DNA from: Leptospira sp. WS92.C1
Lineage (GTDB): Bacteria > Spirochaetota > Leptospiria > Leptospirales > Leptospiraceae
Reading direction: 5' to 3'
NCBI RefSeq assembly: GCF_040833975.1
Contig: NZ_CP162130.1
Span: 434,001 to 498,000 of the forward strand
Length of the DNA: 64,000 nt
This document shows positions 1 through 12,983 of the stretch, piece after piece; position 1 is the stretch's first letter, and each line of letters opens with the position of its first letter. Both the position numbers and the translations under genes were made by a program. The notes below the pieces were generated by a model. That model was not told the origin of the DNA. It searched no databases and saw nothing but the letters and a program-made list of their open reading frames with translations.

Positions 1-187
1 CGACCAGGAAATTTTGTTGGCTTGGAGAATTTAGAATTTGTTCTAAGAGGCTGGCTTCCCAGTCCGCGTAGACCGGGTTTTCCCATTCTTTTTGTTGGAT
101 TCGGGTAAAACTATGCAGGTGTTCCCAATGGGTTTGCCAGTGATCCGGGCCCGAGTTGGAGATTCCTGGAATGATCAACGTTTTCAT
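1..187 (-). CDS. RBBP9/YdeN-family serine hydrolase (N-terminal part, runs off window)
   Basis: Read on the minus strand from an ATG at 187, the first 62 codons give MKTLIIPGISNSGPDHWQTH and onward. The N-terminal strand followed by G-x-x-N-S-G-P-x-H-W-Q is the signature of the RBBP9/YdeN small alpha/beta-hydrolase family; the catalytic Ser, Asp and His would lie beyond the window edge. These are cytosolic hydrolases of poorly defined substrate. The gene is divergent from the penicillin-binding protein gene, with about 260 bp between them. The family call is firm from the N-terminal motif; the function is unknown. Confidence 0.8.
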   Translation of the reverse strand, partial: MKTLIIPGISNSGPDHWQTHWEHLHSFTRIQQKEWENPVYADWEASLLEQILNSPSQQNFLV

Positions 188-446
188 TGAGAATTTTCTG
201 TGTTTGGAGAAATTGTGTCGAAGTTCCGACCTTCTTTCCACTTTTAGAGTCTCATCCGCCTCCGAGAAAAGAAGCGCAGGGCTCTGGACGTAAAGTGGGA
301 TCTATTTTTTATAAGTCAAGATTAAATCTGTTAAAACAGAAAAATTTCTTTTATAAGAGAATTGATCGGGCGAGAAAATAGAATTTGTAGGATCGAAAAA
401 CAAGGCTTTCCGAAATCTCCGCTTTGGTCGATCTTACTAAAAAAGA

Positions 447-2252
<1,806 letters not shown>

Positions 2253-2273
2253 TCTGAATTTGCGCGAACCATC

Positions 2274-4163
<1,890 letters not shown>

Positions 4164-4199
4164 GACAGTTCTTCAACAAGCTGTGCGCATCCCGATATA

Positions 4200-4238
4200 A
4201 GAAGATCGTCGCTCCTAGACTATTCACGACGATCTTCT
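4200..4238. terminator. hairpin between convergent genes
   Basis: Twelve-base perfect arms, AGAAGATCGTCG and CGACGATCTTCT, are separated by 15 nt. The hairpin sits between the DUF115 gene and the convergent small gene at 4273, where a bidirectional terminator would be expected. There is no clear T-run on either side, so it could instead act in RNA stability. Confidence 0.4.
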
Positions 4239-4272
4239 ATCAAAATTTCATCCAAGGGATGAATCCAATTCG

Positions 4273-4473
4273 TTACGGAGCGTTCTGGAACAAATATTCG
4301 ACTACAAATCCGTCGCCGCCGTAGAGGTTGTAATTGTTTCTTCTCCACTGCTCTCTGTCTTCCGGAGTATTACCCATCGCATTTTCGCCGACGGGCTCAA
4401 AGTGTATATTTGATTCCCAGGCATTTCCGTTTACGAACAATCCAACCGCTTCGGTCGATATATAAAAACTCAA
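4273..4473 (-). CDS. small hypothetical protein, 66 aa
   Basis: I do not recognise this protein. It would start at a TTG at 4473 preceded by AAAGGA with a 4-nt gap, which is a good ribosome binding site. The product is acidic and rich in Asn, Gly and aromatic residues, with no signal peptide or membrane segment. It is divergent from the phasin-like gene and shares its complex upstream region (4474-4616). The good ribosome site and non-repetitive composition support a real gene, but its shortness and TTG start leave doubt. Confidence 0.5.
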   Translation of the reverse strand: MSFYISTEAVGLFVNGNAWESNIHFEPVGENAMGNTPEDREQWRRNNYNLYGGDGFVVEYLFQNAP

Positions 4474-4503
4474 ATCGTCCTTTTGTGAATTTTAAATTTT
4501 GCT

Positions 4504-4537
4504 AAAAATTGAAAAATAATGAAATTTTTCAATTTTT
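4504..4537. promoter_or_regulatory. AT-rich inverted repeat upstream of the phasin-like promoter
   Basis: Perfect 14-bp arms, AAAAATTGAAAAAT and ATTTTTCAATTTTT, are separated by 6 bp. The repeat ends 4 bp before the putative -35 hexamer at 4542, inside the divergent intergenic region. It could be a protein-binding site, an UP-like element or a bent-DNA element. Confidence 0.5.
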
Positions 4538-4541
4538 TCGA

Positions 4542-4570
4542 TTGACGAAAATTGTGCGGCGCAATACAAA
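4542..4570 (+). promoter_or_regulatory. probable sigma70-type promoter of the phasin-like gene
   Basis: The -35 hexamer is TTGACG at 4542-4547 (5 of 6 to consensus). A 17-bp spacer leads to a -10 TACAAA at 4565-4570 (4 of 6). The start codon lies 46 bp further on. Two TGC-N3-GCA sites lie in the spacer and just after the -10, where a repressor would block RNA polymerase. Confidence 0.55.
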
Positions 4571-4589
4571 AGGTTTGTGCGTTGCACAA
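4555..4589. promoter_or_regulatory. two TGC-N3-GCA sites, candidate PhaR-like operators
   Basis: The first site is TGC-GGC-GCA at 4555-4563. The second is TTGTGC-GTT-GCACAA at 4575-4589, a perfect 6-3-6 palindrome. Their centres are 23 bp apart, close to two helical turns, so they would face the same side of the DNA. PhaR, the repressor of phasin genes in polyhydroxyalkanoate-making bacteria, is known to recognise TGC-rich sequence of this kind. The same core occurs at 36660-36668 in front of the second phasin-like gene. Confidence 0.5.
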
Positions 4590-4616
4590 CGAATCGATCT
4601 CAAGGAGAAAAAACCA

Positions 4617-5000
<384 letters not shown>

Positions 5001-5024
5001 TTTAGAATCGTCAATTTTTCTCTC

Positions 5025-5044
5025 GGGCGGGCGCAATCCCCGCC
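5025..5044 (+). terminator. hairpin after the phasin-like gene
   Basis: GGCGGG (5026-5031) pairs with CCCGCC (5039-5044) across a 7-nt loop, 25 bp after the stop codon. A pyrimidine-rich stretch with T-runs follows at 5050-5060. It is a plausible intrinsic terminator, though the T-run is not immediate. Confidence 0.5.
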
Positions 5045-5077
5045 TGAACCCTTTCTTTTTCTGATTTCTCCTTTCTC

Positions 5078-5105
5078 TTGACATCCCTTTTTCTTTTCGT
5101 ACACT
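5078..5105 (+). promoter_or_regulatory. promoter very close to the start codon of the beta-barrel gene
   Basis: A perfect -35 TTGACA lies at 5078-5083. A 16-bp pyrimidine-rich spacer leads to the -10 TACACT at 5100-5105. The ATG of the downstream gene is at 5115, so a transcript starting 6-8 nt after the -10 would be leaderless or nearly so. Confidence 0.5.
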
Positions 5106-5114
5106 CTTTGTCTT

Positions 5115-5918
5115 ATGAACCTATCGCCGAGATGGATCCGTTTCGCATTGTATGCAGTTCCATTGGTTTTTCTTTTTTCATTTCAAAATTTATTTTCACA
5201 GAATCTCGTTCCCGTTTCCGCTCAAAATTCGGAGAGGGAAGAACAAGAATCGTCCAATCCGGGTTCCATAAAAGAGGAGAAATCTTTTTCTCAAAAAGAC
5301 ATCCGGATGAAAAAGAAATTTCTTCTCGGTGGGATTTACTTCAAAGGTTACGGTTCTGTCATCGTCGGTTGGAACGCTTGGCAAAAGGTTACGATCGGAG
5401 TTCAATACTACCAAAATTCATACAGAATCAACGGGGATTTTGATTCCGGATATTCTTATATGATCAACTACGGCGTTGCTCGACAATCGGATCGAGAACT
5501 GAAAGCGGCGGGAGGAGGTTTTTTTCTGAATTATTTTTTGGCGGATTCTTCCGTTTATATTCCGATTCTTGTCGGCGCCGAATTTATGAGAAACACAAGG
5601 TATGATCAATTTGTAGATACAAAAGGACCGCAATCCTACCGATCCGAAAGGATTCATTTGGACTATGGTCCTCGATATTACGCGGGAACCGGTCTCGGAG
5701 TTCGTCATCAATTCGAATCCGGATTTTTTTTCGGCTTTGAAGTCGTTATGAGAACCTTTGCTCCTTATCATAAAAACGTAACCATTGATAATCTTGAATT
5801 TACGGATCATCAGGCAGATGTCATCGATTATTGGCTTCGAAAGGAGGAAATAAAACGGGATCGCGCTGGAAAAGTATCCGATGCCGGTTTTGATCTTTCG
5901 GTCGGTGTCGTATTTTAA
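5115..5918 (+). CDS. exported protein, probable outer-membrane beta-barrel, 267 aa
   Basis: An N-terminal signal peptide (RWIRFALYAVPLVFLFSF, with cleavage probably near LFSQ) is followed by a low-complexity Ser/Glu linker at about 37-55. The rest alternates Tyr, Gly and charged residues as in beta-strands, and the protein ends in GVVF. A terminal Phe is typical of outer-membrane barrels assembled by BamA. I do not recognise a named family. The gene has its own promoter and is followed 23 bp later by the glycerophosphodiesterase gene. Confidence 0.72.
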   Translation: MNLSPRWIRFALYAVPLVFLFSFQNLFSQNLVPVSAQNSEREEQESSNPGSIKEEKSFSQKDIRMKKKFLLGGIYFKGYGSVIVGWNAWQKVTIGVQYYQNSYRINGDFDSGYSYMINYGVARQSDRELKAAGGGFFLNYFLADSSVYIPILVGAEFMRNTRYDQFVDTKGPQSYRSERIHLDYGPRYYAGTGLGVRHQFESGFFFGFEVVMRTFAPYHKNVTIDNLEFTDHQADVIDYWLRKEEIKRDRAGKVSDAGFDLSVGVVF

Positions 5919-5941
5919 TTTTAGAATATTCAAAAATAAGA

Positions 5942-6721
5942 ATGATTGAAAAAATAAAAGTATCAGAGGATATTAGGCGACCGCTTGTATTCGCACATCG
6001 CGGCTTGAGCGGAATATTTCCGGAAAACACGATGATCGCTTTTAAAAAGGCGATTTCCGCCAAGGCCGATTTGATCGAACTTGATGTAACTCTTTCAAAA
6101 GATCGTGAAGTTATTGTCATTCACGACGACGATCTGGATCGAACGACGAAATTGGTCGGAAGTGTTCGTTTTTTTGAATCCGAGATTCTAAAGGATTTGG
6201 ACGCAGGTTCCTGGTTTTCCAAAAAATTTAAGAAGGAAAAAATTCCACTTTTGACGGATGTTCTCGGTCTGATTCAAAAATCCAAAACGGATCTGAATAT
6301 CGAAATCAAATCGACCTCTTTGGATGATTCTCTACAAGTCGATTCGATCGAAAATCTGGTTCTCGATCTGATTCACCAAAGAAAGCTCAAGGATAGAATT
6401 TTGATCTCTTCGTTTTCCTGGGAATGTTTGGAAAGAATTCGGAATTTAGATTCCAAGATCAAACTCGGCGTTCTTGTGGGAGAGGAAAGCGGAAATGTTC
6501 AAGACGCGATCGCATTCGGAGAAACTGTAAATGCATGGAGCATTCATCCTTCGAGAGAGGATGCCTCCGAAGAAAACCTAAAACTCATCGAAGAAAAAAA
6601 TTTCATCAGCGTCGTTTATACGGTAAACGAGATCGACGATATGAAAAAATTTTTAGGAAGAGGCGCCAAAGGACTTTTTACAAATTTCCCGAAAGAAATG
6701 AGAAAACTCGTGAAACGATAG
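5942..6721 (+). CDS. glycerophosphodiester phosphodiesterase (GDPD family)
   Basis: This enzyme hydrolyses glycerophosphodiesters to glycerol-3-phosphate and an alcohol. The GDPD signature is complete: HRG at 19-21, PENT at 27-30, IELDV at 45-49 and the metal/catalytic region ending in IHDDDLDRTT at 60-69. There is no signal peptide, so this is the cytosolic UgpQ-like type rather than the periplasmic GlpQ type. At 259 residues it has the usual length. Leptospira use fatty acids and phospholipid breakdown as a carbon source, so a role in phospholipid turnover is a fair inference. Confidence 0.9.
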   Translation: MIEKIKVSEDIRRPLVFAHRGLSGIFPENTMIAFKKAISAKADLIELDVTLSKDREVIVIHDDDLDRTTKLVGSVRFFESEILKDLDAGSWFSKKFKKEKIPLLTDVLGLIQKSKTDLNIEIKSTSLDDSLQVDSIENLVLDLIHQRKLKDRILISSFSWECLERIRNLDSKIKLGVLVGEESGNVQDAIAFGETVNAWSIHPSREDASEENLKLIEEKNFISVVYTVNEIDDMKKFLGRGAKGLFTNFPKEMRKLVKR

Positions 6722-6755
6722 ATTCTATTTATAATGGAAAAAATAAATGTCTGTT

Positions 6756-7268
6756 TTACAAATTTCCTACCACGAGGGGATTGGGTCGAAGCTGGAGAGA
6801 CCGAGTGATTCTCCCTTGCCTTGGCTCCAGTTGCCAGATAAAGCAGTAGATCTCGTGGTAGGTTGGAAGTCCCACATTCAAAGTTTCTACAATAGAGTCC
6901 CCGACGCCCGCTGATTCCAGATAAAAGATGAAGTTCAAAAGATAACACCGAGAAACACCATGAGCCTCTGCCAAAGTCCCCAAGAGAAGCCAATCTACCG
7001 TTTTCATTCGAATATTTACCCTTTGTAATTTTTTGACGTCTTTTTGGTATTTTCTTTTTCCACCTTTCTGGTTTAGTCTCGGTATTGAGGAAATATATTT
7101 TGTATATTTGCCTAAAAGTGAATGAATTGTTTTCGGAAGTTTTTTTCGATCTTCTTTTGTCAAACGGTTCAAAAAATCTTCGGGTATTAAAATTGTTTCT
7201 ACCGCGGACTCGAGTTTTTCGATCTTTGAAGAAATTTGCGGTTCGCTGACGGATAAAAGGATTCCCAT
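6756..7268 (-). CDS. DUF1564 family protein (Leptospira-specific)
   Basis: The C-terminal half carries the pattern known from the DUF1564 family, which is expanded in Leptospira: a basic segment, then LNIRM-like (here VNIRMKTVDW), then LLGTLAEAHGVSRCYLLNF, then GVGDSIVETLN. The helical core around AEAHGVSRC suggests a helix-turn-helix or ribbon-helix-helix-like fold, but no function is established. The N-terminal third is variable, as usual for the family. It is convergent with the glycerophosphodiesterase gene. The start at 7268 is the first ATG in frame. Confidence 0.85.
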   Translation of the reverse strand: MGILLSVSEPQISSKIEKLESAVETILIPEDFLNRLTKEDRKKLPKTIHSLLGKYTKYISSIPRLNQKGGKRKYQKDVKKLQRVNIRMKTVDWLLLGTLAEAHGVSRCYLLNFIFYLESAGVGDSIVETLNVGLPTYHEIYCFIWQLEPRQGRITRSLQLRPNPLVVGNL

Positions 7269-7468
7269 ATCCTATACGGTTCTTAGGAACTTCTGAAAAT
7301 TCGTTTTACAGAAAAAAAATACGGTTTTGCATTTTATCGACATATTTTTTTTCATCCGAGTCTGATTGAGATGTAGAAATCACCGAATTCTTTCCTCAAA
7401 GTTAAGTTGTAATGATTTCGTAATCATTTCCCAACCAAGATCTGTCAGATTTTTTAAATAAGGATAGA

Positions 7469-8521
7469 ATGATTTATATGAAGAATTTTTTCTACGCGGT
7501 CCGTTTCGCTCTCCATGCACGAAACAATTCAACTTCAGGAATCATGGAGGAAGAATTCAGTCTTTCTATAGAAAAGGAGTCTGTCGGAATTCTAAAATTC
7601 TTTCCCGAAAAAAAAACGCAGTTCAAAGGAACCATTCTTGCAATCAACGGAATGGCCTATCTTGGAAATCAGGATCCTCGTTTTAAAGCGGTATGTCGCG
7701 GAATGGCGTCTTGCGGTTTTCTGGTTTTTTCTCCTCAAATGCAGGAAATCAGCGAGTTTAAAATCAAGTTGGACAGCATCGAAAAAATCAAAGGTCTCAT
7801 TCTCAACTTATCCGCAAATTCGGAATACTGCCCCGACGGAAAAATCTCTCTTTTCGCTCCTTCGTTTTCCGCAAGCACGGGTTTGATTGCGGCGGCGGAA
7901 CCACAGGTCGGACAAAAACTAAAATCCATTTGTACCATCGGCGCTTATGGGAATGTCCAGACTACATTGAAGTATCTGATGTCCGCAGAAGGTTCCGATG
8001 AATACGGAAGAATGATTCTTCTTTGGAACTTCGTTCATTTTGCAATCGGAGAAAACGAGGAGGTTCGCAGGGCGCTTTATACGAGCATTTTGGACGGAGG
8101 TTTTTTAAGAAATTCTCCTGAACTTCCGAACGTCTTGAAAACGATGCAAATCGCGAACAGAGAATTGTTTTTTAAACTCAAGGACGATCGTGAATATCGA
8201 TCCGAGATTTGGGACCGAATCGTAAAAAATGCGGGTCCGTTTCGGTCGTTTCTCCAGGATCTTCAAGTTTATAATAGGCTACAGGACCTTCGCGCTCATG
8301 TTGCTCTGATACATGGAATAGCGGATAACGTAGTTCCTGCTTCGGAATCTACTTTGATTTTGGAGAGGTTGCGGGAAAGAGATGTTCCTCAAGAAAGATC
8401 CAGGTTGGTTTTAACTCCTCTGATTTCACACGGAGATATCGGAATTACTCTAAAGACATTGCCTTCTTTATTCAATCTTTTGAGCGGATTTGCGTTTTTC
8501 TTTAAACACGCCACCCGCTAA
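7469..8521 (+). CDS. alpha/beta hydrolase, 350 aa
   Basis: The overall layout is that of an alpha/beta hydrolase: an N-terminal strand ending ILAINGMAYLG (oxyanion region, about 56-66), a nucleophile elbow APSFSAS with Ser134 in place of the textbook G-x-S-x-G, an acid in LIHGIADNVVPASES and the His in LISHGDIG near the C terminus. The elbow has serines instead of both glycines, which is uncommon but tolerated. There is no signal peptide. AAGGA lies 4 nt before the ATG at 7469; an in-frame ATG 9 bp later is an alternative. The substrate is unknown. Confidence 0.75.
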   Translation: MIYMKNFFYAVRFALHARNNSTSGIMEEEFSLSIEKESVGILKFFPEKKTQFKGTILAINGMAYLGNQDPRFKAVCRGMASCGFLVFSPQMQEISEFKIKLDSIEKIKGLILNLSANSEYCPDGKISLFAPSFSASTGLIAAAEPQVGQKLKSICTIGAYGNVQTTLKYLMSAEGSDEYGRMILLWNFVHFAIGENEEVRRALYTSILDGGFLRNSPELPNVLKTMQIANRELFFKLKDDREYRSEIWDRIVKNAGPFRSFLQDLQVYNRLQDLRAHVALIHGIADNVVPASESTLILERLRERDVPQERSRLVLTPLISHGDIGITLKTLPSLFNLLSGFAFFFKHATR

Positions 8522-8536
8522 TATTTTGGAAAAGCT

Positions 8537-8968
<432 letters not shown>

Positions 8969-9602
8969 TGTTAAGGTTCAAACTCCTAAAGCTGAAAGGG
9001 GGTGTAAGGGTATCATCTCTAAGAGAGTATAAAATTTGCAACTGAATTCTTATTACCGACCCTAAAACGATTCTTAGGTTACGTATTGTATAAAACATGC
9101 AGGAAAAGACCCTTCTTTAGAGAAAGTTCATGGATCTCAATTGGAACGAGGTTCACATTCAAAGGACTTTAGTAAAGACGCTTTATCGATTTCGTGCGTA
9201 TCGATATGATTCCGAAAAAATAACTTGCGATCTAAAAGGAACAATTCTTACGATCCAGCGCTATGCCTCTTTGTCAATTGGAGCGACGTTTGTCTGTTAA
9301 ATTCGTTTGACCAAATATCCATCATTTTGAACGAAACAAATTCATTCTTTCTGCATTTTCATCGAATCTAAAATGAATCCGATTTTTAAGATAGGATGAA
9401 ATTGATTCATAAAACGTAAAGTATCAAATCATCTCCATTTCGAACCAAAAAAATTCAGAATGTTCCGTATTTTTATCATTCTCCAAACATGAAACGGGAT
9501 CCGAGATCGATGAAGGTCCGGATCTTCTACAAACGAGAAAAGACAGATGAAATCAATTTAAAACTTCTTGTCATCAGAAAGGTCGGGTCGGAGTCTACTC
9601 GT
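8969..9602. other. long non-coding stretch before the Nudix gene
   Basis: About 630 bases with no convincing gene. An open frame of 56 codons from an ATG at 9130 to 9300 encodes nothing I recognise and has a weak ribosome site. The Nudix frame is open back to 9489, but that N-terminal extension is not typical of the family. I see no hairpin with a T-run or riboswitch-like fold. Confidence 0.4.
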
Positions 9603-10091
9603 ATGGGAAAACCCTACAGAAAGAATGTCGGGATGGTCGTATTCAATTCTCGAGGCGAGGTATTGGTAGGAGAAAGGCTTCATTTTCTCGGATCCTGGCA
9701 GTTTCCTCAGGGAGGAATTGATAAAGATGAGAATCCGGAAACTGCGTCTCTGAGAGAGCTGTATGAGGAAGTAGGGATCGATGATGGAAGTATCGTTTCC
9801 GAATATCCGGAATGGATCCCCTATGAATTTCCTGAGAATCTTCCTCTAAACCGTCATTTACAGAAATACAGAGGACAATTGCAAAAGTGGTATCTTATTT
9901 ATTGGAATGGAGAGGCCTCCGATTGCGATTTGGAAACTCATGAAAGGGAATTTGAATCGATTCAATTTATACCGATCGAAAAGACCTTGGAAACGGTCGT
10001 TCCTTTTAAGAAAGATGTATATTATAAAATAGTAAACTATTTTGGACCATTGATTCAAAAGTATCTGGAAAAAGAAAAGATGGATTCGTAA
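9603..10091 (+). CDS. rppH: RppH-like Nudix hydrolase (RNA pyrophosphohydrolase)
   Basis: From the ATG at 9603 the product is 162 residues and begins [15 protein letters not shown], matching the classic RppH / Ap4A hydrolase start; GGAG lies upstream. The Nudix box reads [20 protein letters not shown] followed by VGI, with all catalytic Glu residues. The later [12 protein letters not shown] and GQLQKWYL segments are typical of the RppH subgroup, which removes pyrophosphate from the 5' end of mRNA to trigger decay and can also cleave dinucleoside polyphosphates. An ORF extension upstream to 9489 is possible but lacks family similarity. It overlaps the globin gene by one base (TAATG). Confidence 0.85.
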   Translation: MGKPYRKNVGMVVFNSRGEVLVGERLHFLGSWQFPQGGIDKDENPETASLRELYEEVGIDDGSIVSEYPEWIPYEFPENLPLNRHLQKYRGQLQKWYLIYWNGEASDCDLETHEREFESIQFIPIEKTLETVVPFKKDVYYKIVNYFGPLIQKYLEKEKMDS

Positions 10092-10525
10092 TGGAAGAAC
10101 GATTGATTTACATTCCACCGGAAGGTCCTCCCGGGTTGGTGCCCGGGTTACAAAACGTGCATTCGATCGTAGGGGAGGATTCACTAAGGAAACTCGTTTC
10201 GGATTTTTACGATCAAATTCCGGGAACTCAGATCGCTTTTATGTTTCCAAAAAACTTGGAAGAAAGTAAAATCAAATCTGCGGATTTTTTGATTCAAGTG
10301 ACGGGCGGACCACCCTTGTATTCGCAACGTTACGGACCACCGAGAATGCGAGCTCGTCATATCCCGTTTCCGATCGATGAAAAATCAAGAAGGGTTTGGT
10401 TGTCCTGTTATCGAAAAGCTCTGGATATTTGGAACGCGGATGATTCTCAGAAGGAGATTCTTTGGAGTTTTCTAAAAGACTTTTCGGGATGGATGGTGAA
10501 TCTGGAGAACAAAAAGGAGGAATAA
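10091..10525 (+). CDS. truncated haemoglobin-like globin
   Basis: This is a 144-residue cytosolic protein of the bacterial truncated-globin type. Typical segments are [11 protein letters not shown] (helices A/B), [31 protein letters not shown] (E-F region with the proximal His in the ARHIPF motif) and [12 protein letters not shown] (helix G). The YxxRYGxPxLRxRH pattern fits group II truncated globins, which bind oxygen or NO. It is translationally coupled to the RppH gene and followed by acylphosphatase 3 bp later. The functional link between these three genes is not evident. Confidence 0.85.
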   Translation: MEERLIYIPPEGPPGLVPGLQNVHSIVGEDSLRKLVSDFYDQIPGTQIAFMFPKNLEESKIKSADFLIQVTGGPPLYSQRYGPPRMRARHIPFPIDEKSRRVWLSCYRKALDIWNADDSQKEILWSFLKDFSGWMVNLENKKEE

Positions 10526-10528
10526 AGG

Positions 10529-10816
10529 ATGGGATCGAAAAATAATTCGAGAGCAAAAATCATCGCAAGAGGAAAGGTTCAAGGAGTTGGGTTCCGTTAT
10601 TACATTCTTCAAAGAGCACAGGAATGCAGACTTAGTGGATTCACCCAAAATCTTCCCGGCGGAGATGTGGAAACGGTTGTCGAAGGTGATAAGATGTTTA
10701 TCGAGGATCTCTACAAAGCGATTCAAAGAGGTCCCAAAGGATCGGAAGTAAAAGAAGCCGTGATTTCTTGGGAAGAGCCGAAGGGAAATTTTAGAACCTT
10801 TGAGATTAAGAAGTAG
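10529..10816 (+). CDS. acyP: acylphosphatase
   Basis: A 95-residue small alpha/beta enzyme that hydrolyses acyl phosphates. The active-site signature GKVQGVGFRYY contains the essential Arg, and GFTQNLPGGDVETVVEG contains the catalytic Asn. Length and motif spacing are normal. It is the last gene of the rppH - globin - acyP operon, with GGAGGAATAAAGG just before the ATG at 10529. Confidence 0.95.
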   Translation: MGSKNNSRAKIIARGKVQGVGFRYYILQRAQECRLSGFTQNLPGGDVETVVEGDKMFIEDLYKAIQRGPKGSEVKEAVISWEEPKGNFRTFEIKK

Positions 10817-10842
10817 GTTTTTAAATTTTCCTGAGAATTCGA

Positions 10843-11116
10843 TTACCAAAGAATTTTTAATCCGGAGGATTCATATTTTTTAAAATGCTTATCTTTTGTA
10901 ATCAGGATAAAACTATTTGAAATAGATTGCCATATCATAATCGATTAAACGGATCGGCATGTTTGCTGATCGGTAATTGGTAAAAAGAAGCGAATACCTC
11001 GGGTTCGTCTTGCAAGAACTCAAATCCAGATTCTATAATTTTGCCCGATAATTCTTCAGATTTTATTTGATTGAGTTCTAACTTTCCAATGGCGAATTTT
11101 AATGAAATTTCCTAAA
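10843..11116 (-). pseudogene. remnant of a VapC/PIN-domain toxin
   Basis: On the minus strand, one frame reads SLKFAIGKLELNQIKSEEL, then ESGFEFLQDEP, then HADPFNRL and stops. The adjacent frame continues MIWQSISNSFILITKDKHF, then GLKILW and a stop at 10843. Together these match the middle and C-terminal parts of PIN toxins of the Sll0205 type (H-x-DPFDRL-x-I-A-QA, LIT-x-D, KILW). The N-terminal third with the first catalytic Asp is missing, and there is a frameshift near 10955. It is clearly broken. It lies directly downstream of the antitoxin remnant. Confidence 0.7.
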
Positions 11117-11206
11117 GAGAAATGTTACTGACCAAAATCCGCTTTTAACCGCCTGGATAACTTCGGAAAATCGGGATTTAAATTCGGCTACCGTCATGGT
11201 TTTCAT
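11099..11206 (-). pseudogene. remnant of a Phd/YefM-type antitoxin
   Basis: From the ATG at 11206 the frame reads MKTMTVAEFKSRFSEVIQAV followed by KSG, the DNA-binding N terminus of Phd/YefM antitoxins. It then goes out of register, ending at 11099 after 35 codons instead of about 80. Part of the antitoxin and the start of the toxin seem to have been lost in one deletion. Confidence 0.7.
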
Positions 11207-11360
11207 AACTCGATTTTGATTTCGTAAATGACAACTTGTCGATTAAAAAAGCGCGGTGATTTACATTCTACCGTTTTGTGAAAGAAAATAATAAATTGAA
11301 GAACTCGTTTTCATCGGTGGTTCGGTAATCTTTGAGATCAAGAAGCAGGTTTCAATATTT

Positions 11361-12983
11361 CTAATGGACGTTTTTTCGAGTTGGGTTAGAACCTGACGAT
11401 TTTCTCAAATCGTTTTTTGTTGCTGAATCCGGTCTTACTTCCGTTACCGAATCGGATTCGTTTTCACCGAGCCATATCGTACGGATTTTATCGATCTGTT
11501 TTTTTCTGTTTTCCTTGTATTCGATTTCGCGGCTCATCTGTTCAAACTGAGTGATCGATTCCTCGTGATCCAAAGACGATTCCAATAAACCGTAAATCCC
11601 CAACACGCTCAATATTTTTGAAAACCAAGAAAGATTATCTTTATAACAGAAATATTTGAGTTTTGTTACCGCACCCTTGAAATCTCCTTTCGAATATAGG
11701 TTTTTTAAATCGTTTTTTTCTTTTTTAATAAGATATAAAAAACTCTTAATCAGATCCTTTTTATAGGAATACTTTTCAGTCATCAATTGAATCAAAGAAA
11801 GGATCGTGTCTTCCTTTTTATGACAAAGAAGAGTGATCTTTTTTCCCTTTTCATACCAATCGCAGGAAATACAATCCGGATCTCTTTTTAGATTGTCCAC
11901 AATTCCATAGGAAAATTCCTTATCTTCGTCCACATTGATCGTGACAAGCTGGGATAAGGTATCGTTTTTCATGGTCATCATCGTCTTTAACATTTTAATC
12001 GATTTGAGTTCCTCCGCGGAAGCTCGAAGAATTCTCTCCTGATCGTTTTTTCCGGAGATATAACTGGCTAAAATTAGAAAGTCTTTGTAGGATTCGGGAA
12101 CCAGGCTGCTCATATTTTCTCCGATGATGCTCAACTCGTCCGAGATGAATTTCTCTTCGAGACCGGAGATGGGACCCGAATAACTTGAATCGATCGAAAC
12201 TTCTTTACGGTGTTCTAAAATGAGATTCCAGGCTTTTGGAAATTCCTCCTTTAACTTTTTTGAAAATTGATTGAGATAAAAACTTTTTAAAATTTCAAAA
12301 GCTTTCTCGGAAAGTTCGTAGGTTACGTGAAACAATCCGGTGGTTCTTGTGACGGCAACATATCCGTTTTCTCGAATGGTTTCTAAAATGATCTGAATCG
12401 AATCTTCGATCACCGCTTCTTTGAGAAGTTCGCTGGATGTGAAGGAATCAATCCATTTTTTTACATTGAACGAATCTCTTACAAAGGACCCCGCCTTTCT
12501 GGAAATCAGATATTCAAAGATCGAAATGAGTTCGCTGATTTGAAGCGGTTCACAACTTAAAATGTAATTCTGAATCGAATAAGAGGATCTGCTAAGGCTG
12601 TTGAGATAAATTTCTTTCAAGTTTTCACGATTGGATTGTTTGAATTGTTTTTCCGAAATCAAACAAAGACAAACCGTGAGCTGGTTTGTTTCCGGTAAAA
12701 ATTTAAACTCAGGAAACACAAAGATCAAATTGTGATCGGAAAGTTTTTTGAGAATATTCACATAGATCGGTTTTGAACCTTCGTCCTTCCAAATTTTTAA
12801 TATTTTTCCGGAGAAAAAACCCTCGAGAGTCGTATGATTTCGGATTTGATAGAGTATTTCAATTTCTTTGGGATTTAAAAAAATCGCTTCCTGATCGGTC
12901 GCATCCGCCTCATTTCTGAGATGTAGATAGGACGGCATGAGATTTTCATATTTCTCCTGATCATAAAGGGATTCTTTATCCAA
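11361..12983 (-). CDS. large hypothetical protein, 540 aa
   Basis: I do not recognise a family. The product is soluble, with no signal peptide or membrane segment, and is predicted to be mostly helical with many Lys, Glu, Ile and Leu residues. A single Cys pair is visible in DPDCISCDWYEKG at about 385, and a Lys/Arg/Ser-rich tail ends the protein. The start at 12983 (MDKESLYDQEK) follows the AT-rich region 12984-13246. It stands alone between the toxin-antitoxin remnant and the divergent aldo/keto reductase gene. The length and steady codon use argue for a real gene. Confidence 0.7.
   Translation of the reverse strand: MDKESLYDQEKYENLMPSYLHLRNEADATDQEAIFLNPKEIEILYQIRNHTTLEGFFSGKILKIWKDEGSKPIYVNILKKLSDHNLIFVFPEFKFLPETNQLTVCLCLISEKQFKQSNRENLKEIYLNSLSRSSYSIQNYILSCEPLQISELISIFEYLISRKAGSFVRDSFNVKKWIDSFTSSELLKEAVIEDSIQIILETIRENGYVAVTRTTGLFHVTYELSEKAFEILKSFYLNQFSKKLKEEFPKAWNLILEHRKEVSIDSSYSGPISGLEEKFISDELSIIGENMSSLVPESYKDFLILASYISGKNDQERILRASAEELKSIKMLKTMMTMKNDTLSQLVTINVDEDKEFSYGIVDNLKRDPDCISCDWYEKGKKITLLCHKKEDTILSLIQLMTEKYSYKKDLIKSFLYLIKKEKNDLKNLYSKGDFKGAVTKLKYFCYKDNLSWFSKILSVLGIYGLLESSLDHEESITQFEQMSREIEYKENRKKQIDKIRTIWLGENESDSVTEVRPDSATKNDLRKSSGSNPTRKNVH

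Noticed and set aside
187..381. 64-codon plus-strand ORF before the penicillin-binding protein gene
   Set aside because: It lies in the divergent promoter region, starts inside the hydrolase gene end, and its composition does not look like a protein.
9130..9300. 56-codon ORF in the long gap before rppH
   Set aside because: The ribosome site is weak, the product resembles nothing I know, and the surrounding sequence looks non-coding; kept only as a note.
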